A stretch of 13,928 nucleotides of DNA, from the NCBI GenBank assembly GCA_028064935.1, contig JAPTWT010000198.1:1-13928 (forward strand), written 5' to 3'. Below the pieces are notes generated by a model. That model made no database searches, was not told the DNA's origin, and was given only the letters and a program-made list of their open reading frames with translations. The DNA comes from Gammaproteobacteria bacterium. GTDB taxonomy: Bacteria > Pseudomonadota > Gammaproteobacteria > Acidiferrobacterales > Acidiferrobacteraceae. Both the position numbers and the translations under genes were made by a program. The first letter of the stretch is position 1. Each line of letters starts with the position of its first letter. This document shows, piece by piece, positions 1 to 8,143 of this stretch.

Positions 1-2
1 TT

Positions 3-95
3 CATCAAGTCGCGTGCCTGGCGCAACACAAGGAGCATTCGCGCACGATGAAACCTTGGGTTGCGCCGCGCCATACGATCATCGGACGGAGGTGA
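3..95 (+). CDS. Possible 3' end of an upstream gene (partial, unidentified)
   Basis: One frame is open from the window edge to a TGA at 93-95, one base before the ATG of the A-type carrier, encoding about 30 residues that end in HTIIGRR. Its third codon positions are more GC-rich than those of the frame ending at 100, as expected for a coding frame in this genome, and the tight spacing would match the packing seen elsewhere in the window. The other two frames are also open for part of this stretch, and the piece is too short to identify. It could equally be leader sequence. No sigma-54 element was found in bases 1-96, so a promoter for the next gene probably lies outside the window. Confidence 0.25.
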   Translation, partial: HQVACLAQHKEHSRTMKPWVAPRHTIIGRR

Positions 96-96
96 C

Positions 97-492
97 ATGA
101 CTCGCACGGCATTGAAGGAGATCGCGGCCCCCATAGAGGCGATGGGAATGGTCGGCGGCATCGAGGACCCCATTACGGTAAGCGCGAGCGCACTCGAAAA
201 GATGCGCGCGCTCATGGATGAAGAAGGTCAGGGCCCGCTTTACCTGCGCATATGGGTGGGTGGTGGCGGTTGCGCCGGATTCCAATATGGCTTTTGCTTT
301 GAGAGAACCACCGAGCCCGGGGACCGGGTCATCGAGAAAGATGGCGTCCAGGTGGTCATAGACCCGCTCAGCCTGCCGTATCTCACGGGCGTCGACATCG
401 ACTACCGGGACGATCTGAAGGGGGCGCGCTTTGTCGTGAAAAACCCGAACGCGCGCACGACCTGCGGCTGCGGTAACTCGTTTTCCGCGTAA
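97..492 (+). CDS. erpA: A-type iron-sulfur carrier, ErpA/IscA family
   Basis: The 131-residue protein belongs to the HesB/IscA/SufA/ErpA family of cytoplasmic carriers that pass Fe-S clusters from a scaffold to apo-enzymes. The three ligand cysteines are present: Cys59 in GGGGCAGFQYGF, and Cys123 and Cys125 in TTCGCGNSFS at the C-terminus. The QYGF, DPLSLPYL and NPNA.TTCGCG blocks resemble ErpA more than IscA of the isc operon. About 20 N-terminal residues precede the family core, which is longer than E. coli ErpA (114 aa). The ATG at 97 was chosen because GGAGGTGA lies just upstream (88-95); a TTG at 61 in the same frame has no such support. The nif/fix neighbours suggest a role in maturing nitrogenase-related Fe-S proteins, but a housekeeping ErpA cannot be excluded. 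The family assignment is firm; the nif-specific role is inference. Confidence 0.9.
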   Translation: MTRTALKEIAAPIEAMGMVGGIEDPITVSASALEKMRALMDEEGQGPLYLRIWVGGGGCAGFQYGFCFERTTEPGDRVIEKDGVQVVIDPLSLPYLTGVDIDYRDDLKGARFVVKNPNARTTCGCGNSFSA

Positions 493-519
493 CCCGCGAC
501 CGATAACGGATGGCCTTGC

Positions 520-539
520 CGCTACCGCCGGCCGTGGCG
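520..539. terminator. Weak hairpin between convergent genes
   Basis: CGCTAC (520-525) can pair with GTGGCG (534-539) around an 8-nt GC-rich loop, with one G-T pair. It sits in the roughly 50-bp gap between the stops of the A-type carrier and the GGDEF-EAL gene, where a two-way terminator would be expected. No T-run follows on either strand, so the call rests on position only. Confidence 0.2.
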
Positions 540-543
540 CGCG

Positions 544-2400
544 TCAGCGGGCCGCGGTGCGGCGCTTTTCGTACATCCGGCACCAGCCCGGGAGATCGTC
601 CGCGGACATGGGGCGGGCGATGGCATAGCCCTGCACGCACACACAACCGAGGCCGCGGAGGAATTCCAGGTGGCGATCGGTCTCGACCCCTTCGGCCACG
701 ACGTCCAGCCCCAGGAGATGGCCGACGTGCGCGACCGCGGAGACGATCGCGTAGTCCTTGGGGTCATGGGCCATGTCGCGGACGAAGCTCTGATCGATCT
801 TCAGGGTTTGCGCGGGCAGCTTCTGCAGATAGGTGAGTGAAGCGGATCCGGTCCCGAAGTCGTCGAGCGCCACGCGCAGCCCGAGCGCCAGACAGGCATG
901 CAAGATCTGATGGACGTCGGCGAGATCCCGCAAGGGCGCGGACTCGGTTATCTCGATCTCGAGCGCCGCGGGCATAAGCCGGGGGTGACGCGCAAGCGTC
1001 GCGCGCACGTCCCCGAGAAAGCCGGGATCGAGCAGGTAAGCGGCGCTCACATTGACCGAGATGCGTAACGGCAGGCCTTCGGGCGTGCGCACCTCGGCCA
1101 TTATCCAGCGCTCGGCGTGCGCGGCCGCGGTCTCCAGGACATGGCGTCCGAGGGCGCGGGCCAGCGGGCCAGAATCGAGGACGCCCGCAAAGGCCCCCGG
1201 CGCCAAAAGGCCGTAGTCGTCATGCCGAAGCCGCAGCAGGGCCTCGGCGCCCACGACCGGTCCATCGATACGCACGATCGGCTGGTAATACAGGGTCATG
1301 CGATTTTCACCGAGCGCCGCCCGTACCATCTCGCGCACCTTGAGACCCTGATGGGCGGCCTCCTCGAATTCCACACTGTGGACCCGGTATTGATCACGGC
1401 CCCCGGCCTTGGCCGCATAGAGCGCGAGATCGGCATGACGCATGAGGGTATCGGCGTCGTTGTCATCGAGCGGAAACACCGTGACCCCGAGGCTTCCCGT
1501 GATGGCAAGCCCCGGCGGGGCCGACTGCGTGAGCCCGATCTCGCGCAGGACCTTCAACAGGCGCTCGCACAGGGCCTCGAGATCGTTGAGGCAGGGTATG
1601 TCGACGAACAACAGGGCAAACTCGTCGCCGCCGATCCGGGCGAGCGTGTCGCCGGGACGCAAAAACGACTGTATGGCCCGGCCGACCCGTCGCAGGAGGG
1701 CATCGCCCGCAGCATGTCCGTCCCGGTCATTGACGAGCTTGAAGCCATCGAGATCGAGCAACACCACCCCAAGGAGACGTTCCATGCGGCGCGCGTGCGC
1801 GCAGGCATGAATGAGGCGATCGAGAAACAGCGCGCGATTCGGTAATCCGGTGAGGGGATCGCGCAACGCGAGCATCCTCAGGGTGAGGGTGAGGTCACCG
1901 AGATTCATGAACGCCGAGAACGACTCGAGACCGACCCTTGTGAAGAAACCCGCCTCGCGCGCGCCCACGACGCCGATCCCCTGCGTGGGGGCCACGCCGA
2001 ACGGAAATAGCACGAGCTCGCGCGCGTCGTGGCCGGGCCACAGCCACGCCGGCGTACGGGGATCAGCGGCGTGATACAAACGCACGCGCCGGGCGCGCGC
2101 GATGGCCCACAACAAGGCCACCTGGCCGCGCGTAATCCGCAGGTCCGGGGCACAGGCCCCCGCCGAGAACTCGGGGCGCAGCTCATCTGCGTGCTCATCG
2201 AGGACGACATAGTACGCGAACGTAATGGCGGGACTGGCCGCCACCAGACCCGTGCAGATGCGCCGCAGAAGCGGCCCGGCGCGGGGGCCGGCGGTAAGCG
2301 GCAGGGCCAGGACGTCGATCAAGACCTGCAGGATGGCCAGACGCTCGGCCTCGGCGGTCCTATCCCCGGAGGGCACGCACGCCTGTTCGTGTTCCGCCAT
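544..2400 (-). CDS. Bifunctional GGDEF-EAL c-di-GMP turnover protein
   Basis: The 618-residue protein has an N-terminal GAF-like sensory region (about 25-165), a GGDEF diguanylate cyclase domain (about 175-340) and a C-terminal EAL phosphodiesterase domain (about 355-612). The cyclase active site is intact (GGDEF, residues 257-261), with an RPGD inhibitory c-di-GMP site five residues upstream (248-251). The EAL domain keeps its catalytic set: EALLR at 386-390, Asn in ISVNVS, Glu in EIEITES, DDFGTG at 513-518, Lys in TLKIDQ, EGVET, and QGYAIARPM near the end. Both activities are therefore possible. No signal peptide or membrane segment was seen, so it is probably cytosolic. The ATG at 2400 was chosen; an in-frame GTG at 2409 is the alternative, and neither has a strong Shine-Dalgarno sequence. 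It is convergent with the A-type carrier and separated from the fix operon by about 350 bp, so a link to nitrogen fixation is only suggested by location. Confidence 0.92.
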   Translation of the reverse strand: MAEHEQACVPSGDRTAEAERLAILQVLIDVLALPLTAGPRAGPLLRRICTGLVAASPAITFAYYVVLDEHADELRPEFSAGACAPDLRITRGQVALLWAIARARRVRLYHAADPRTPAWLWPGHDARELVLFPFGVAPTQGIGVVGAREAGFFTRVGLESFSAFMNLGDLTLTLRMLALRDPLTGLPNRALFLDRLIHACAHARRMERLLGVVLLDLDGFKLVNDRDGHAAGDALLRRVGRAIQSFLRPGDTLARIGGDEFALLFVDIPCLNDLEALCERLLKVLREIGLTQSAPPGLAITGSLGVTVFPLDDNDADTLMRHADLALYAAKAGGRDQYRVHSVEFEEAAHQGLKVREMVRAALGENRMTLYYQPIVRIDGPVVGAEALLRLRHDDYGLLAPGAFAGVLDSGPLARALGRHVLETAAAHAERWIMAEVRTPEGLPLRISVNVSAAYLLDPGFLGDVRATLARHPRLMPAALEIEITESAPLRDLADVHQILHACLALGLRVALDDFGTGSASLTYLQKLPAQTLKIDQSFVRDMAHDPKDYAIVSAVAHVGHLLGLDVVAEGVETDRHLEFLRGLGCVCVQGYAIARPMSADDLPGWCRMYEKRRTAAR

Positions 2401-2613
2401 ATCCCCCACGTATCGCCATGATGTTCCACCCCGACCTGGTCTGCGACCCAGACCTCGCGCGCGCCCCGGCCCGCAGCCGGCCTCGTTGCGGATAATAGTG
2501 CCTCATCCCCGCGGCACGCGCGGCGTGCCGGCGGTCCGCGCCGGGGTCCGTGATCTTCCGGCAGGCGCCGCCATCGAACCTTGACCTGGGGCAAGTCCGT
2601 TAGTGTATTGCCA

Positions 2614-2628
2614 TATACTGATTGTATA
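2614..2628. repeat. AT-rich inverted repeat TATAC-N5-GTATA
   Basis: Perfect 5-bp arms flank a 5-bp spacer in an otherwise very GC-rich intergenic region, about 215 bp upstream of the GGDEF-EAL start. It could be an operator or part of a -10 region. No paired -35 was found for the minus strand, so the function is unknown. Confidence 0.35.
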
Positions 2629-2712
2629 GCGGGCGGCTTTGCGCCTTCGACGGACGAGGGATGCGCGCCGCGACCGGGACGGACGGCCGCCGGCGGGCGA
2701 CGCCCCGGGCGC

Positions 2713-2751
2713 GGGGCACCGGCCTGCAGACCGGTCAGCGACCGGCGCCCC
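2713..2751 (-). terminator. Hairpin after fixX, probable end of the nifV-fixX transcript
   Basis: Read on the minus strand, GGGGCGCCGG (2751-2742) pairs with CCGGTGCCCC (2722-2713) over 10 bp around a 19-nt loop that holds the self-complementary GACCGGTC. The one imperfect pair is a G-U wobble in minus-strand RNA but an A-C mismatch in plus-strand RNA, so the stem favours the fix transcript. It starts six bases after the fixX stop. No U-run follows, as is common in high-GC genomes, so termination itself is inferred. Confidence 0.45.
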
Positions 2752-2756
2752 GGACC

Positions 2757-3044
2757 TTAGCCGAACTTGAACAATATCCCATAACCCCCGCGCGGGTATT
2801 CCCAGCGGACGTTACGGTGTTCACCGCAGATCACACGGCAGGTCCCGCACTCCAGGCATCCATCGGTGATCAACGTCACACGCCCACCGTTGTCCTCGGC
2901 GTAGCAGCCGGCCGGACAACAATAGGTGCAGGGCTTGTCTTGGCAATGAACGGCGCAGACATCGGGGTCGGCGATCTCGATATGCGATCGTCCGGCATCC
3001 ACGCGATAGCGGTTTTGGAAGAGCTTCTCTTCTATGCGTATCAT
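2757..3044 (-). CDS. fixX: FixX, ferredoxin-like subunit of the FixABCX complex
   Basis: The 95-residue ferredoxin-like protein is the electron-outlet subunit of the FixABCX electron-bifurcating complex and passes low-potential electrons towards nitrogenase. The start matches the family ([15 protein letters not shown]). Ten cysteines are present: a clear [4Fe-4S] set at C63-X2-C66-X2-C69-X3-C73, and a second group at C30, C34, C39, C42, C43 and C47. The C-terminus [15 protein letters not shown] is typical of FixX. The ATG at 3044 was chosen because GGAGG lies 8 nt upstream and the ATG overlaps the fixC stop (ATGA). A GTG at 3059 in the same frame is less likely because it would add residues ahead of the family start. 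It is the last gene of the nifV-W-fixABCX operon and is followed by a GC-rich hairpin. Confidence 0.95.
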   Translation of the reverse strand: MIRIEEKLFQNRYRVDAGRSHIEIADPDVCAVHCQDKPCTYCCPAGCYAEDNGGRVTLITDGCLECGTCRVICGEHRNVRWEYPRGGYGILFKFG

Positions 3045-4339
3045 TCGAATGCCCTCCACAGCCTGAAGGCGTCGGCGAACAACCCAAGGGTCGTGCGCGC
3101 GCGGGTGAATTTTCTGCGGATGGAGCGCTCCTTGGTTTTCTTGTCGACACCATCGACAGTCAACAGGGTATGTGCCGCCTGGCTCACGAGATTGGGGTAG
3201 GCGGTGAAGAACTGGCGGTTCCGGTCCATGATATCCGGCACGTCCTTGTATTTTTTGAGATCCTTCATGACGAAGCTCTCATCTAGGGCCTTGCGATAGC
3301 GCGCTAGATTTTGCGCGGTCATGGTCTTGCCTTGGGCCTTCAGATCGATGACCGTCTCGGCCGCAAGCCGCCCGGTGGTCATGGCCAAGTTCGATCCCTC
3401 GCGGTGCACGGCGTTTACGAACATGCCGGCGTCGCCTACCATGAGCCATCCGTCGCCATAGACTGCGGGGATGGCCTTATATCCGCCCTCCGGGATCAGG
3501 TGCGCCGTGTACTCCTTCATCTCGCCACCTGCGAGCAGCGGCCGTATGGCGGGATGCGCCTTCATCTGCTCGAGCAGGGCATAAGGCGCGACCCCGCTCT
3601 TCTTGAAGTCCGAGAGCAGACAACCGACACCAACGGTCACCGACTCCTTGTTCGTATATAAAAAGCCCGTACCCACCATGCCCTGGGTGATCTTGCCGGC
3701 CATCTCGATGACGACACCCTCGGTGCCTTTGACGTTGAAGCGCTCCTCGATGGTCGATTCCGGGAGGAAATGGATCTCCTTTACGGCCAATGCCACGTCC
3801 CTCGGCTTCAATTCCTCGTGAAACCCGGCCTTGCGTGCGAGCAGCGAGTTCACGCCATCGGCGAGGACGACGATATCGGCATAGACGGAGCCGTGCTCGC
3901 GATCGGTGCGCACCCCCACCACGCGGTGTCCGTCCATATGCAGATCGAGCACGGTGGTCTCGCATACGACCAACGCCCCGGCGTCCCGCACCTTTTGCGA
4001 AAACCAGCGATCGAATTGGGAGCGGATGATCGTGTAGCGATTATAAGGGGGCTTGCTGAAGTCCGCCGACCGGTAGGTGCCGCCGGTACAGGACTCGTCA
4101 TCCAGGACCCAGACGCGCTGCTCGATGACATGGCGCTCGAGCGGTGCGTCCTCGCGGAAATCCGGGATGATCCGCTCCAGGGCATCGGCATACAGGATCG
4201 CCCCCTGGACATTCTTGGATCCCGAATACTCGCCGCGCTCGATCTGCAAGACCTTGAGACCGGCCTTGGCCATGGTATAGGCGGCGGCATTTCCAGCCGG
4301 CCCCGCACCCACGACAATGGCATCAAAATGCTCGGACAT
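3041..4339 (-). CDS. fixC: FixC, FAD-dependent quinone-reducing subunit of FixABCX
   Basis: The 432-residue flavoprotein is related to electron-transfer-flavoprotein:ubiquinone oxidoreductase. In FixABCX it carries FAD and is the branch linked to quinone reduction and to FixX. The N-terminal dinucleotide fold is clear, with GAGPAG at residues 11-16 after DAIVV and an acidic strand end in [10 protein letters not shown] second FAD-contact region appears as [21 protein letters not shown], typical of the GD motif. The length matches known FixC proteins (about 430 aa). As expected for FixC, it lacks the C-terminal Fe-S domain of mitochondrial ETF-QO, which FixX supplies here. A strong AAGGAGG lies just before the ATG. 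It starts 16 nt after the fixB stop and overlaps fixX by 4 nt. Confidence 0.96.
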   Translation of the reverse strand: MSEHFDAIVVGAGPAGNAAAYTMAKAGLKVLQIERGEYSGSKNVQGAILYADALERIIPDFREDAPLERHVIEQRVWVLDDESCTGGTYRSADFSKPPYNRYTIIRSQFDRWFSQKVRDAGALVVCETTVLDLHMDGHRVVGVRTDREHGSVYADIVVLADGVNSLLARKAGFHEELKPRDVALAVKEIHFLPESTIEERFNVKGTEGVVIEMAGKITQGMVGTGFLYTNKESVTVGVGCLLSDFKKSGVAPYALLEQMKAHPAIRPLLAGGEMKEYTAHLIPEGGYKAIPAVYGDGWLMVGDAGMFVNAVHREGSNLAMTTGRLAAETVIDLKAQGKTMTAQNLARYRKALDESFVMKDLKKYKDVPDIMDRNRQFFTAYPNLVSQAAHTLLTVDGVDKKTKERSIRRKFTRARTTLGLFADAFRLWRAFE

Positions 4340-4355
4340 AAACCCTCCTTCGCCG

Positions 4356-5453
4356 TCAGCAGGCCTGCTTGCGGGCTCGTAAATGCTCTGTGAACGCCTG
4401 GGTCAGGGCCGGCAGGATGGTCATGGCGTTGCCGACGATACCGTAATGCGCGAAATCGAAGATCGGGGCGTTGGCGTCTTCGTTGATGGCAATGATCACG
4501 TCCGATTTATCCATGCCGACCCGGTGCTGCACGGCCCCCGAGATGCCCGCCGCGATATAAAGCCGCGGGCGCACGGTCTTCCCCGACTGCCCGACCTGAC
4601 GGTCGGCACCGACCCAGCCGGCCTGAATGACCGGCCGGCTGGCACCCACCTCGGCACCAAGCACCCGCGCCAGGTCCTGGATGAGGCGGAAGTTCTCTTG
4701 GCGCTTCATCCCCCGCCCACCGCTCACGATAATGTCGGCGAACGGCAGATTGGCCTCGGCGGCGCGGTCATCGGGAATGAACTCCAGGACCTTGGTGATG
4801 ATCGACTCTTCGAGGAAGGTCACCGGATGCTCTATGACGCGTCCCGTACGCCCCGCGTCCGCCGAGGGCATGGCCATGACGCGCGGGCGTATGGTCGCCA
4901 TCTGCGGGCGGTAATTCAGCGTCACGATGGTACATAACAGGCTGCCGCCGAAGGTCGGGCGGGTGGCGGCGAGCCCGCGGTTCTCGGGATCAATCGCAAG
5001 CCCCGTGCAGTCGGCCGTGAGTCCGGTCTTCAAGGTCGTGGCCACGCTGCCGGCGAGATCGCGCCCGAGCGTGGTCGCGCCGAGCAACAGGATCTCCGGA
5101 CAGTAGCGATTGACGAGCTCGGTTAGGACAGCGCTATAGGGGGCGTTGCGGTAATCCTTTAGGACGGGATGGCACGCGAGATAGCAGAGATCCGCGCCAT
5201 AGTGGATCGCCTGATCGCAGAACCCGCGCACGGCGCCGTCCGGCGGACCGAGCAGCACCGCGGCGAGCTCCACCTTGAGGGCATCGGCGAGCTTGCGGCC
5301 CTCGCCCAGCAACTCCCAGGAGACTGGATGGACCTGACCGCGCTCATATTCGACGAATACCCAGACACCCTTGTAGCCGGCCAGGCGCTCGTCGAGCTTC
5401 TGGGCACGGCGCCCTGCAGGGCGCGGGGTCGGGGCGTTTGGTGTGGCTGTCAT
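4356..5453 (-). CDS. fixB: FixB, electron-transfer-flavoprotein alpha-type subunit
   Basis: The 365-residue protein is the ETF-alpha-type subunit that pairs with FixA and holds FAD in its C-terminal domain. The FAD-binding region is recognisable: [19 protein letters not shown], then [27 protein letters not shown] near the C-terminus, plus [13 protein letters not shown] earlier. The first 20 or so residues ([17 protein letters not shown]) form a basic, proline-rich extension before the conserved GVWVFVEY strand. The ATG at 5453 has GGGAG upstream and overlaps the fixA stop as ATGA, suggesting translational coupling so that FixA and FixB are made in equal amounts. Operon context separates it from a catabolic ETF-alpha. 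Confidence 0.96.
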   Translation of the reverse strand: MTATPNAPTPRPAGRRAQKLDERLAGYKGVWVFVEYERGQVHPVSWELLGEGRKLADALKVELAAVLLGPPDGAVRGFCDQAIHYGADLCYLACHPVLKDYRNAPYSAVLTELVNRYCPEILLLGATTLGRDLAGSVATTLKTGLTADCTGLAIDPENRGLAATRPTFGGSLLCTIVTLNYRPQMATIRPRVMAMPSADAGRTGRVIEHPVTFLEESIITKVLEFIPDDRAAEANLPFADIIVSGGRGMKRQENFRLIQDLARVLGAEVGASRPVIQAGWVGADRQVGQSGKTVRPRLYIAAGISGAVQHRVGMDKSDVIIAINEDANAPIFDFAHYGIVGNAMTILPALTQAFTEHLRARKQAC

Positions 5454-6313
5454 AAGGATCTCCCATCGAGCTCAAGGGAAGGGTTGATGGCGAGCGCCAC
5501 GTCCGGGTGCCGGGACAAGAGCTTGGCGACCAGGGTCGCCGCCAGATCTACCGGCTGGCCGCTTTGTGTCTCGATGATCTCCGCGCGGCGATTGGTCGGG
5601 GTCGGCGCAAATACCTTGGAGACCGCGGTCGGCGAACCTTTCAGCCCGATCTTGGTGACATCCTCGATATGGGCATCGTCCTTGCTCCAGATCGTGAGCC
5701 GGTGGCGCTCCGCACGGAACATGTCGGTCAGCGAGGCAAAGCGCATCTCGTTGATGCCCTCCAGCACCGTGATGAGCGCCGGCAACCGGGTCTTCAAGAC
5801 CTGCACGCCACCCTCCGACCGCCTATGCACGACGATCTCCCGGGCCGTCAGGTCGAGGGAGACGATCTTGCTCACATAGGTCAACAACTGCATGTCGAGG
5901 CGGGTGGCGATCCCCGGCCCCACCTGCGCGGTATCCCCGTCTATGGTCTGCTTGCCGGCAAACACGAGATCGACCGGCAGGCCCTGATGGACTTGGCGTA
6001 TGGCCGCCGACAGGGCGTAACTCGTAGCCAAGGTATCGGCGCCGGCGAACGCGCGATCGGTCAAGAGGATCGCCTCGTCGGCGCCGAACGCCAGCGCCTT
6101 GCGCAGCGCCGCCTCGGCCTGGGGCGGCCCCATACACAACACCGTGACGCGCGCGCGGTAGCGATCCTTCAGGCGCAGCGCCTCCTCCAGGGCATAGAGA
6201 TCGTAGGGGTTGACGATCGCCGGAACCCCTTGACGCATGATCGTGTTGGTGACCGGATGCACGCGGATCTGCGCGCTGTCAGGCACCTGTTTGATGCACA
6301 CCAGAATATGCAT
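5450..6313 (-). CDS. fixA: FixA, electron-transfer-flavoprotein beta-type subunit
   Basis: The 287-residue ETF-beta-type subunit forms the NADH-oxidising, bifurcating heterodimer with FixB. It begins [18 protein letters not shown], the usual start of this family, and contains [35 protein letters not shown] (the nucleotide-contact loop) and [18 protein letters not shown]. The start at 6313 was chosen because the family homology begins there, a GGGGGA lies at the right distance upstream, and the frame upstream (an arginine-rich stretch reaching 6502) runs antisense-free through nifW and looks non-coding. The nifW stop ends one base before this ATG. The length fits FixA rather than a fused ETF. 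Confidence 0.96.
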   Translation of the reverse strand: MHILVCIKQVPDSAQIRVHPVTNTIMRQGVPAIVNPYDLYALEEALRLKDRYRARVTVLCMGPPQAEAALRKALAFGADEAILLTDRAFAGADTLATSYALSAAIRQVHQGLPVDLVFAGKQTIDGDTAQVGPGIATRLDMQLLTYVSKIVSLDLTAREIVVHRRSEGGVQVLKTRLPALITVLEGINEMRFASLTDMFRAERHRLTIWSKDDAHIEDVTKIGLKGSPTAVSKVFAPTPTNRRAEIIETQSGQPVDLAATLVAKLLSRHPDVALAINPSLELDGRSL

Positions 6314-6314
6314 A

Positions 6315-6677
6315 TCATTCCCCCTTGGGGCGCGTGGCAAGGGCGCGCTGAATGGCCGTGACCGCGATCTGCGGCGTCGGGTCCTGAAACACCCGGAACA
6401 CCTTCTCGGCCTGCGCGCTGGAGCGTGCGAAGTCGGCATGGGATTTGGCGAGCAGCGATGCGCACAGGGCGTACAGGCCCTCGCGATCGGCGGGCGGGTC
6501 ATCGAGGGCGGTCGCCAGATATTGGCGAAAGCGCTTCAGGATATGGAGGCGGTTGACGTTCACGACGTGTCGGTCATAGGGCACCGCGAAGTATTCGAAA
6601 AACTCCTCGGCTGCCGACAATGCGGCCAGATCGCGAAACAGCCGCTGGCCTTCAGATCCCTGAGACCGGTCCTTCAT
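6315..6677 (-). CDS. nifW: NifW, nitrogenase-stabilising/protective protein
   Basis: The 120-residue protein matches the NifW family, a small cytoplasmic protein that associates with the MoFe protein and is thought to help its maturation or protect it from oxygen. The diagnostic blocks are AAEEFFEYFAVPYDRHVVNVNRLHILKRF (residues about 22-50) and EKVFRVFQD (about 91-99), both close to Azotobacter NifW. The length is close to the usual 105-120 aa. The ATG at 6677 overlaps the nifV stop as ATGA. Its Shine-Dalgarno (GGGGCG) is weak, so translation is probably coupled to nifV. nifV-nifW adjacency is common in nif clusters; here fixA follows directly. Confidence 0.93.
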   Translation of the reverse strand: MKDRSQGSEGQRLFRDLAALSAAEEFFEYFAVPYDRHVVNVNRLHILKRFRQYLATALDDPPADREGLYALCASLLAKSHADFARSSAQAEKVFRVFQDPTPQIAVTAIQRALATRPKGE

Positions 6678-7819
6678 AAGGTCGCCCCTGCAAGCCCGAG
6701 GGTCCGGGTTTGGCCAAGAAAGTCGCGCAGATCCTGATCGCTCGGCGAGGTCTTGGTGCGCATCGCGTGCGCCCGGACCAGGGTCACGATCCGGCGCGCC
6801 TGCTCGCGACTCAAGGCAATGCCGAGCTTGTCGTAGACATAGGTCACGGCCTGCGAGCCCGAGTATTTCCCAAGCACGATGCGATGCGCTCGCCCGACCT
6901 CCGCCGGATCGAATCCCTGATAGGTACGCACGTCCTTCAGAAGTCCGTCGACATGGATGCCGGCCTCGTGGGTAAACACCGCATCCCCCACCACGCTCTT
7001 CTGGGGAGGGGCCGGGCGACCCGAGGCTTGGCCGACGAGCCCCGAGATCGCCGGCAGCTGCGTCATGTCGATGCCGGTGGTCCGCCGATAGATCACGTGG
7101 AGCGCGAGCACGACCTCCTCCAGGCTGGCGTTGCCGGCGCGCTCGCCTAAGCCATTGACGGTGGTATTGACGTAGCGCGCACCGGCAAGCACCGCCGCCA
7201 GGGTGTTGGCGGTGGCCAGACCCAGATCATCGTGGGCATGCATCTCGATCGGCAGATCGGTATGGCGCACCAGCGCGCCGATGCGTTCGCGCGTGGTGAA
7301 TGGATCCAGCACCCCCAGGGTGTCGGCAAACCGCAGGCGCCAGGCGCCGGCCTTCTGCGCCACCTCCGCCACGCGGCACAAAAAGTCCGGATCGGCGCGC
7401 GAGGCATCCTCGGCGCCGACCGACACCCGCATCCCCCGATCCACGGCCATGCCCACAAAGCGTGTCACGGTCTTTAGTACCCACGCGTGGCTGCGCTTTA
7501 GCTTGCGCTGAATATGAATGTCCGATACCGGTATGGACAGATGGACGAGGACGTTACCGCAAAGGCTCGCGGCGTCGAGGTCGGCGGGACACATGCGCGC
7601 CCACACCATGGGCCGGGCGCGCAGACCGAGCGCGCCGATGGCGCGGATCGTCTCGCGCTCCTCGGGACCAAGAATCGGTATACCGACCTCCATCTCGGCG
7701 ATGCCGGCCTGATCCAGGGCGCAGGCGATGGCGATCTTCTCCTCGGCGCTAAAGACCACGCCCGCGGTCTGTTCGCCGTCGCGCAACGTGGTGTCATTGA
7801 TGCCTACCGTAAGATCCAT
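6674..7819 (-). CDS. nifV: NifV, homocitrate synthase
   Basis: The 381-residue enzyme condenses acetyl-CoA with 2-oxoglutarate to give R-homocitrate, the organic ligand of FeMo-co. It has the DRE-TIM metallolyase fold: NDTTLRDGEQTAG (8-20) with Arg13-Asp14 and Glu16-Gln17 of the active site, MEVGIPILG, the metal site HAHDD (194-198), and the signature VNGLGERAGNASLEEV (221-236). HEAGIHVDGLLKD (284-296) closes the substrate region. The length matches NifV (about 380 aa) rather than the longer 2-isopropylmalate synthase LeuA, and the nif context supports NifV. The ATG at 7819 was chosen because conserved sequence starts there and GAGGGA lies 7 nt upstream. A longer reading to 8110 would cross its own promoter. 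It is the first gene of the six-gene operon and follows a sigma-54 promoter and a NifA site. Confidence 0.96.
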   Translation of the reverse strand: MDLTVGINDTTLRDGEQTAGVVFSAEEKIAIACALDQAGIAEMEVGIPILGPEERETIRAIGALGLRARPMVWARMCPADLDAASLCGNVLVHLSIPVSDIHIQRKLKRSHAWVLKTVTRFVGMAVDRGMRVSVGAEDASRADPDFLCRVAEVAQKAGAWRLRFADTLGVLDPFTTRERIGALVRHTDLPIEMHAHDDLGLATANTLAAVLAGARYVNTTVNGLGERAGNASLEEVVLALHVIYRRTTGIDMTQLPAISGLVGQASGRPAPPQKSVVGDAVFTHEAGIHVDGLLKDVRTYQGFDPAEVGRAHRIVLGKYSGSQAVTYVYDKLGIALSREQARRIVTLVRAHAMRTKTSPSDQDLRDFLGQTRTLGLAGATL

Positions 7820-7855
7820 GGCACGATCCCTCAAAACCGTTCGCCAACCCCAATA

Positions 7856-7870
7856 GCAAGGGCCATGCCA
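7856..7870 (-). promoter_or_regulatory. Sigma-54 (-24/-12) promoter of the nifV-nifW-fixABCX operon
   Basis: The minus strand reads TGGCATGGCCCTTGC, against the consensus TGGCAC-N5-TTGC, with the invariant GG and GC 10 nt apart and one mismatch. The start of transcription would be near 7844, about 25 nt before the nifV ATG. A perfect NifA site lies about 85 bp upstream. Confidence 0.88.
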
Positions 7871-7954
7871 ATGCCGGGAGGTTTGGAAACCGCAGCGCCA
7901 ATAGGGTTCGCACCGCGATAGACGACACGATGTGGGCTTTGCGACCAGTATGTT

Positions 7955-7970
7955 TGTCGGTAACCCGACA
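7955..7970. promoter_or_regulatory. NifA upstream activator site for nifV
   Basis: TGTCGGTAACCCGACA is a perfect TGT-N10-ACA site and is also symmetrical beyond the core (TGTCGG/CCGACA). It lies about 111-126 bp upstream of the predicted nifV start, the distance at which NifA normally acts with DNA looping. Confidence 0.87.
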
Positions 7971-8023
7971 GCAGGGAGGCGAAATGGCGCTGCCAATCCC
8001 GCTAACAGACGAGACCGCGAGCG

Positions 8024-8045
8024 CCGACCCTGCGGCCGGGGTCGG
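8024..8045. repeat. Inverted repeat/hairpin between nifV promoter and iscU
   Basis: CCGACCC (8024-8030) and GGGTCGG (8039-8045) form a perfect 7-bp stem with an 8-nt loop. It is the most distant of three GC-rich hairpins downstream of iscU and may take part in ending the iscU transcript before the nifV promoter. No T-run is present. Confidence 0.35.
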
Positions 8046-8101
8046 GATGGGGGCTGGCTTCGACTAGCTGTAAAGAATGCGGGCTCGGCACGACCGTGAG
8101 A

Positions 8102-8119
8102 GCGGCGCATGCGCGCCGC
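8102..8119. terminator. GC hairpin downstream of iscU
   Basis: GCGGCGC (8102-8108) and GCGCCGC (8113-8119) form a perfect 7-bp stem around ATGC. It lies about 45-60 nt after the iscU stop on the minus strand. With its neighbour at 8144-8160 it is a likely termination or 3'-end stabilising structure; no U-run follows. Confidence 0.4.
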
Positions 8120-8143
8120 CCATGGCCCGGGGGGCTAGAGACA

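Larger units (their letters stand above)
2401..2756. other. Intergenic region between the GGDEF-EAL gene and fixX
   Basis: This 356-bp GC-rich stretch holds the 5' flank of the GGDEF-EAL gene and the 3' end of the fix transcript. It contains a hairpin just after fixX and a small AT-rich inverted repeat at 2614-2628. I found no convincing sigma-70 pair for the GGDEF-EAL gene, no sigma-54 element on either strand, and no credible small gene. Confidence 0.6.

Noticed and set aside
1117..1845. 242-residue open frame on the plus strand
   Set aside because: It lies wholly antisense to the GGDEF-EAL gene, whose motifs are complete; its sequence has no recognisable domain and its openness is expected from the high GC content.
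2581..2609. Plus-strand sigma-70 promoter TTGACC-N17-TGTATT
   Set aside because: The boxes are plausible, but no plus-strand gene lies downstream, only fixX and fixC on the other strand.
5507..6361. 284-residue open frame on the plus strand
   Set aside because: It is antisense to fixA and the end of nifW, which are clearly coding, and it shows no domain of its own.
7931..7946. Second NifA site before nifV (TGT-N10-ACC)
   Set aside because: The last base of ACA is wrong and the flanks show no symmetry, while a perfect site lies next to it; a weak helper site cannot be excluded.
7820..8110. N-terminal extension of nifV to 8110
   Set aside because: The extension would run through the sigma-54 promoter and the NifA site, lacks NifV homology, and the ATG at 7819 has a good Shine-Dalgarno sequence.
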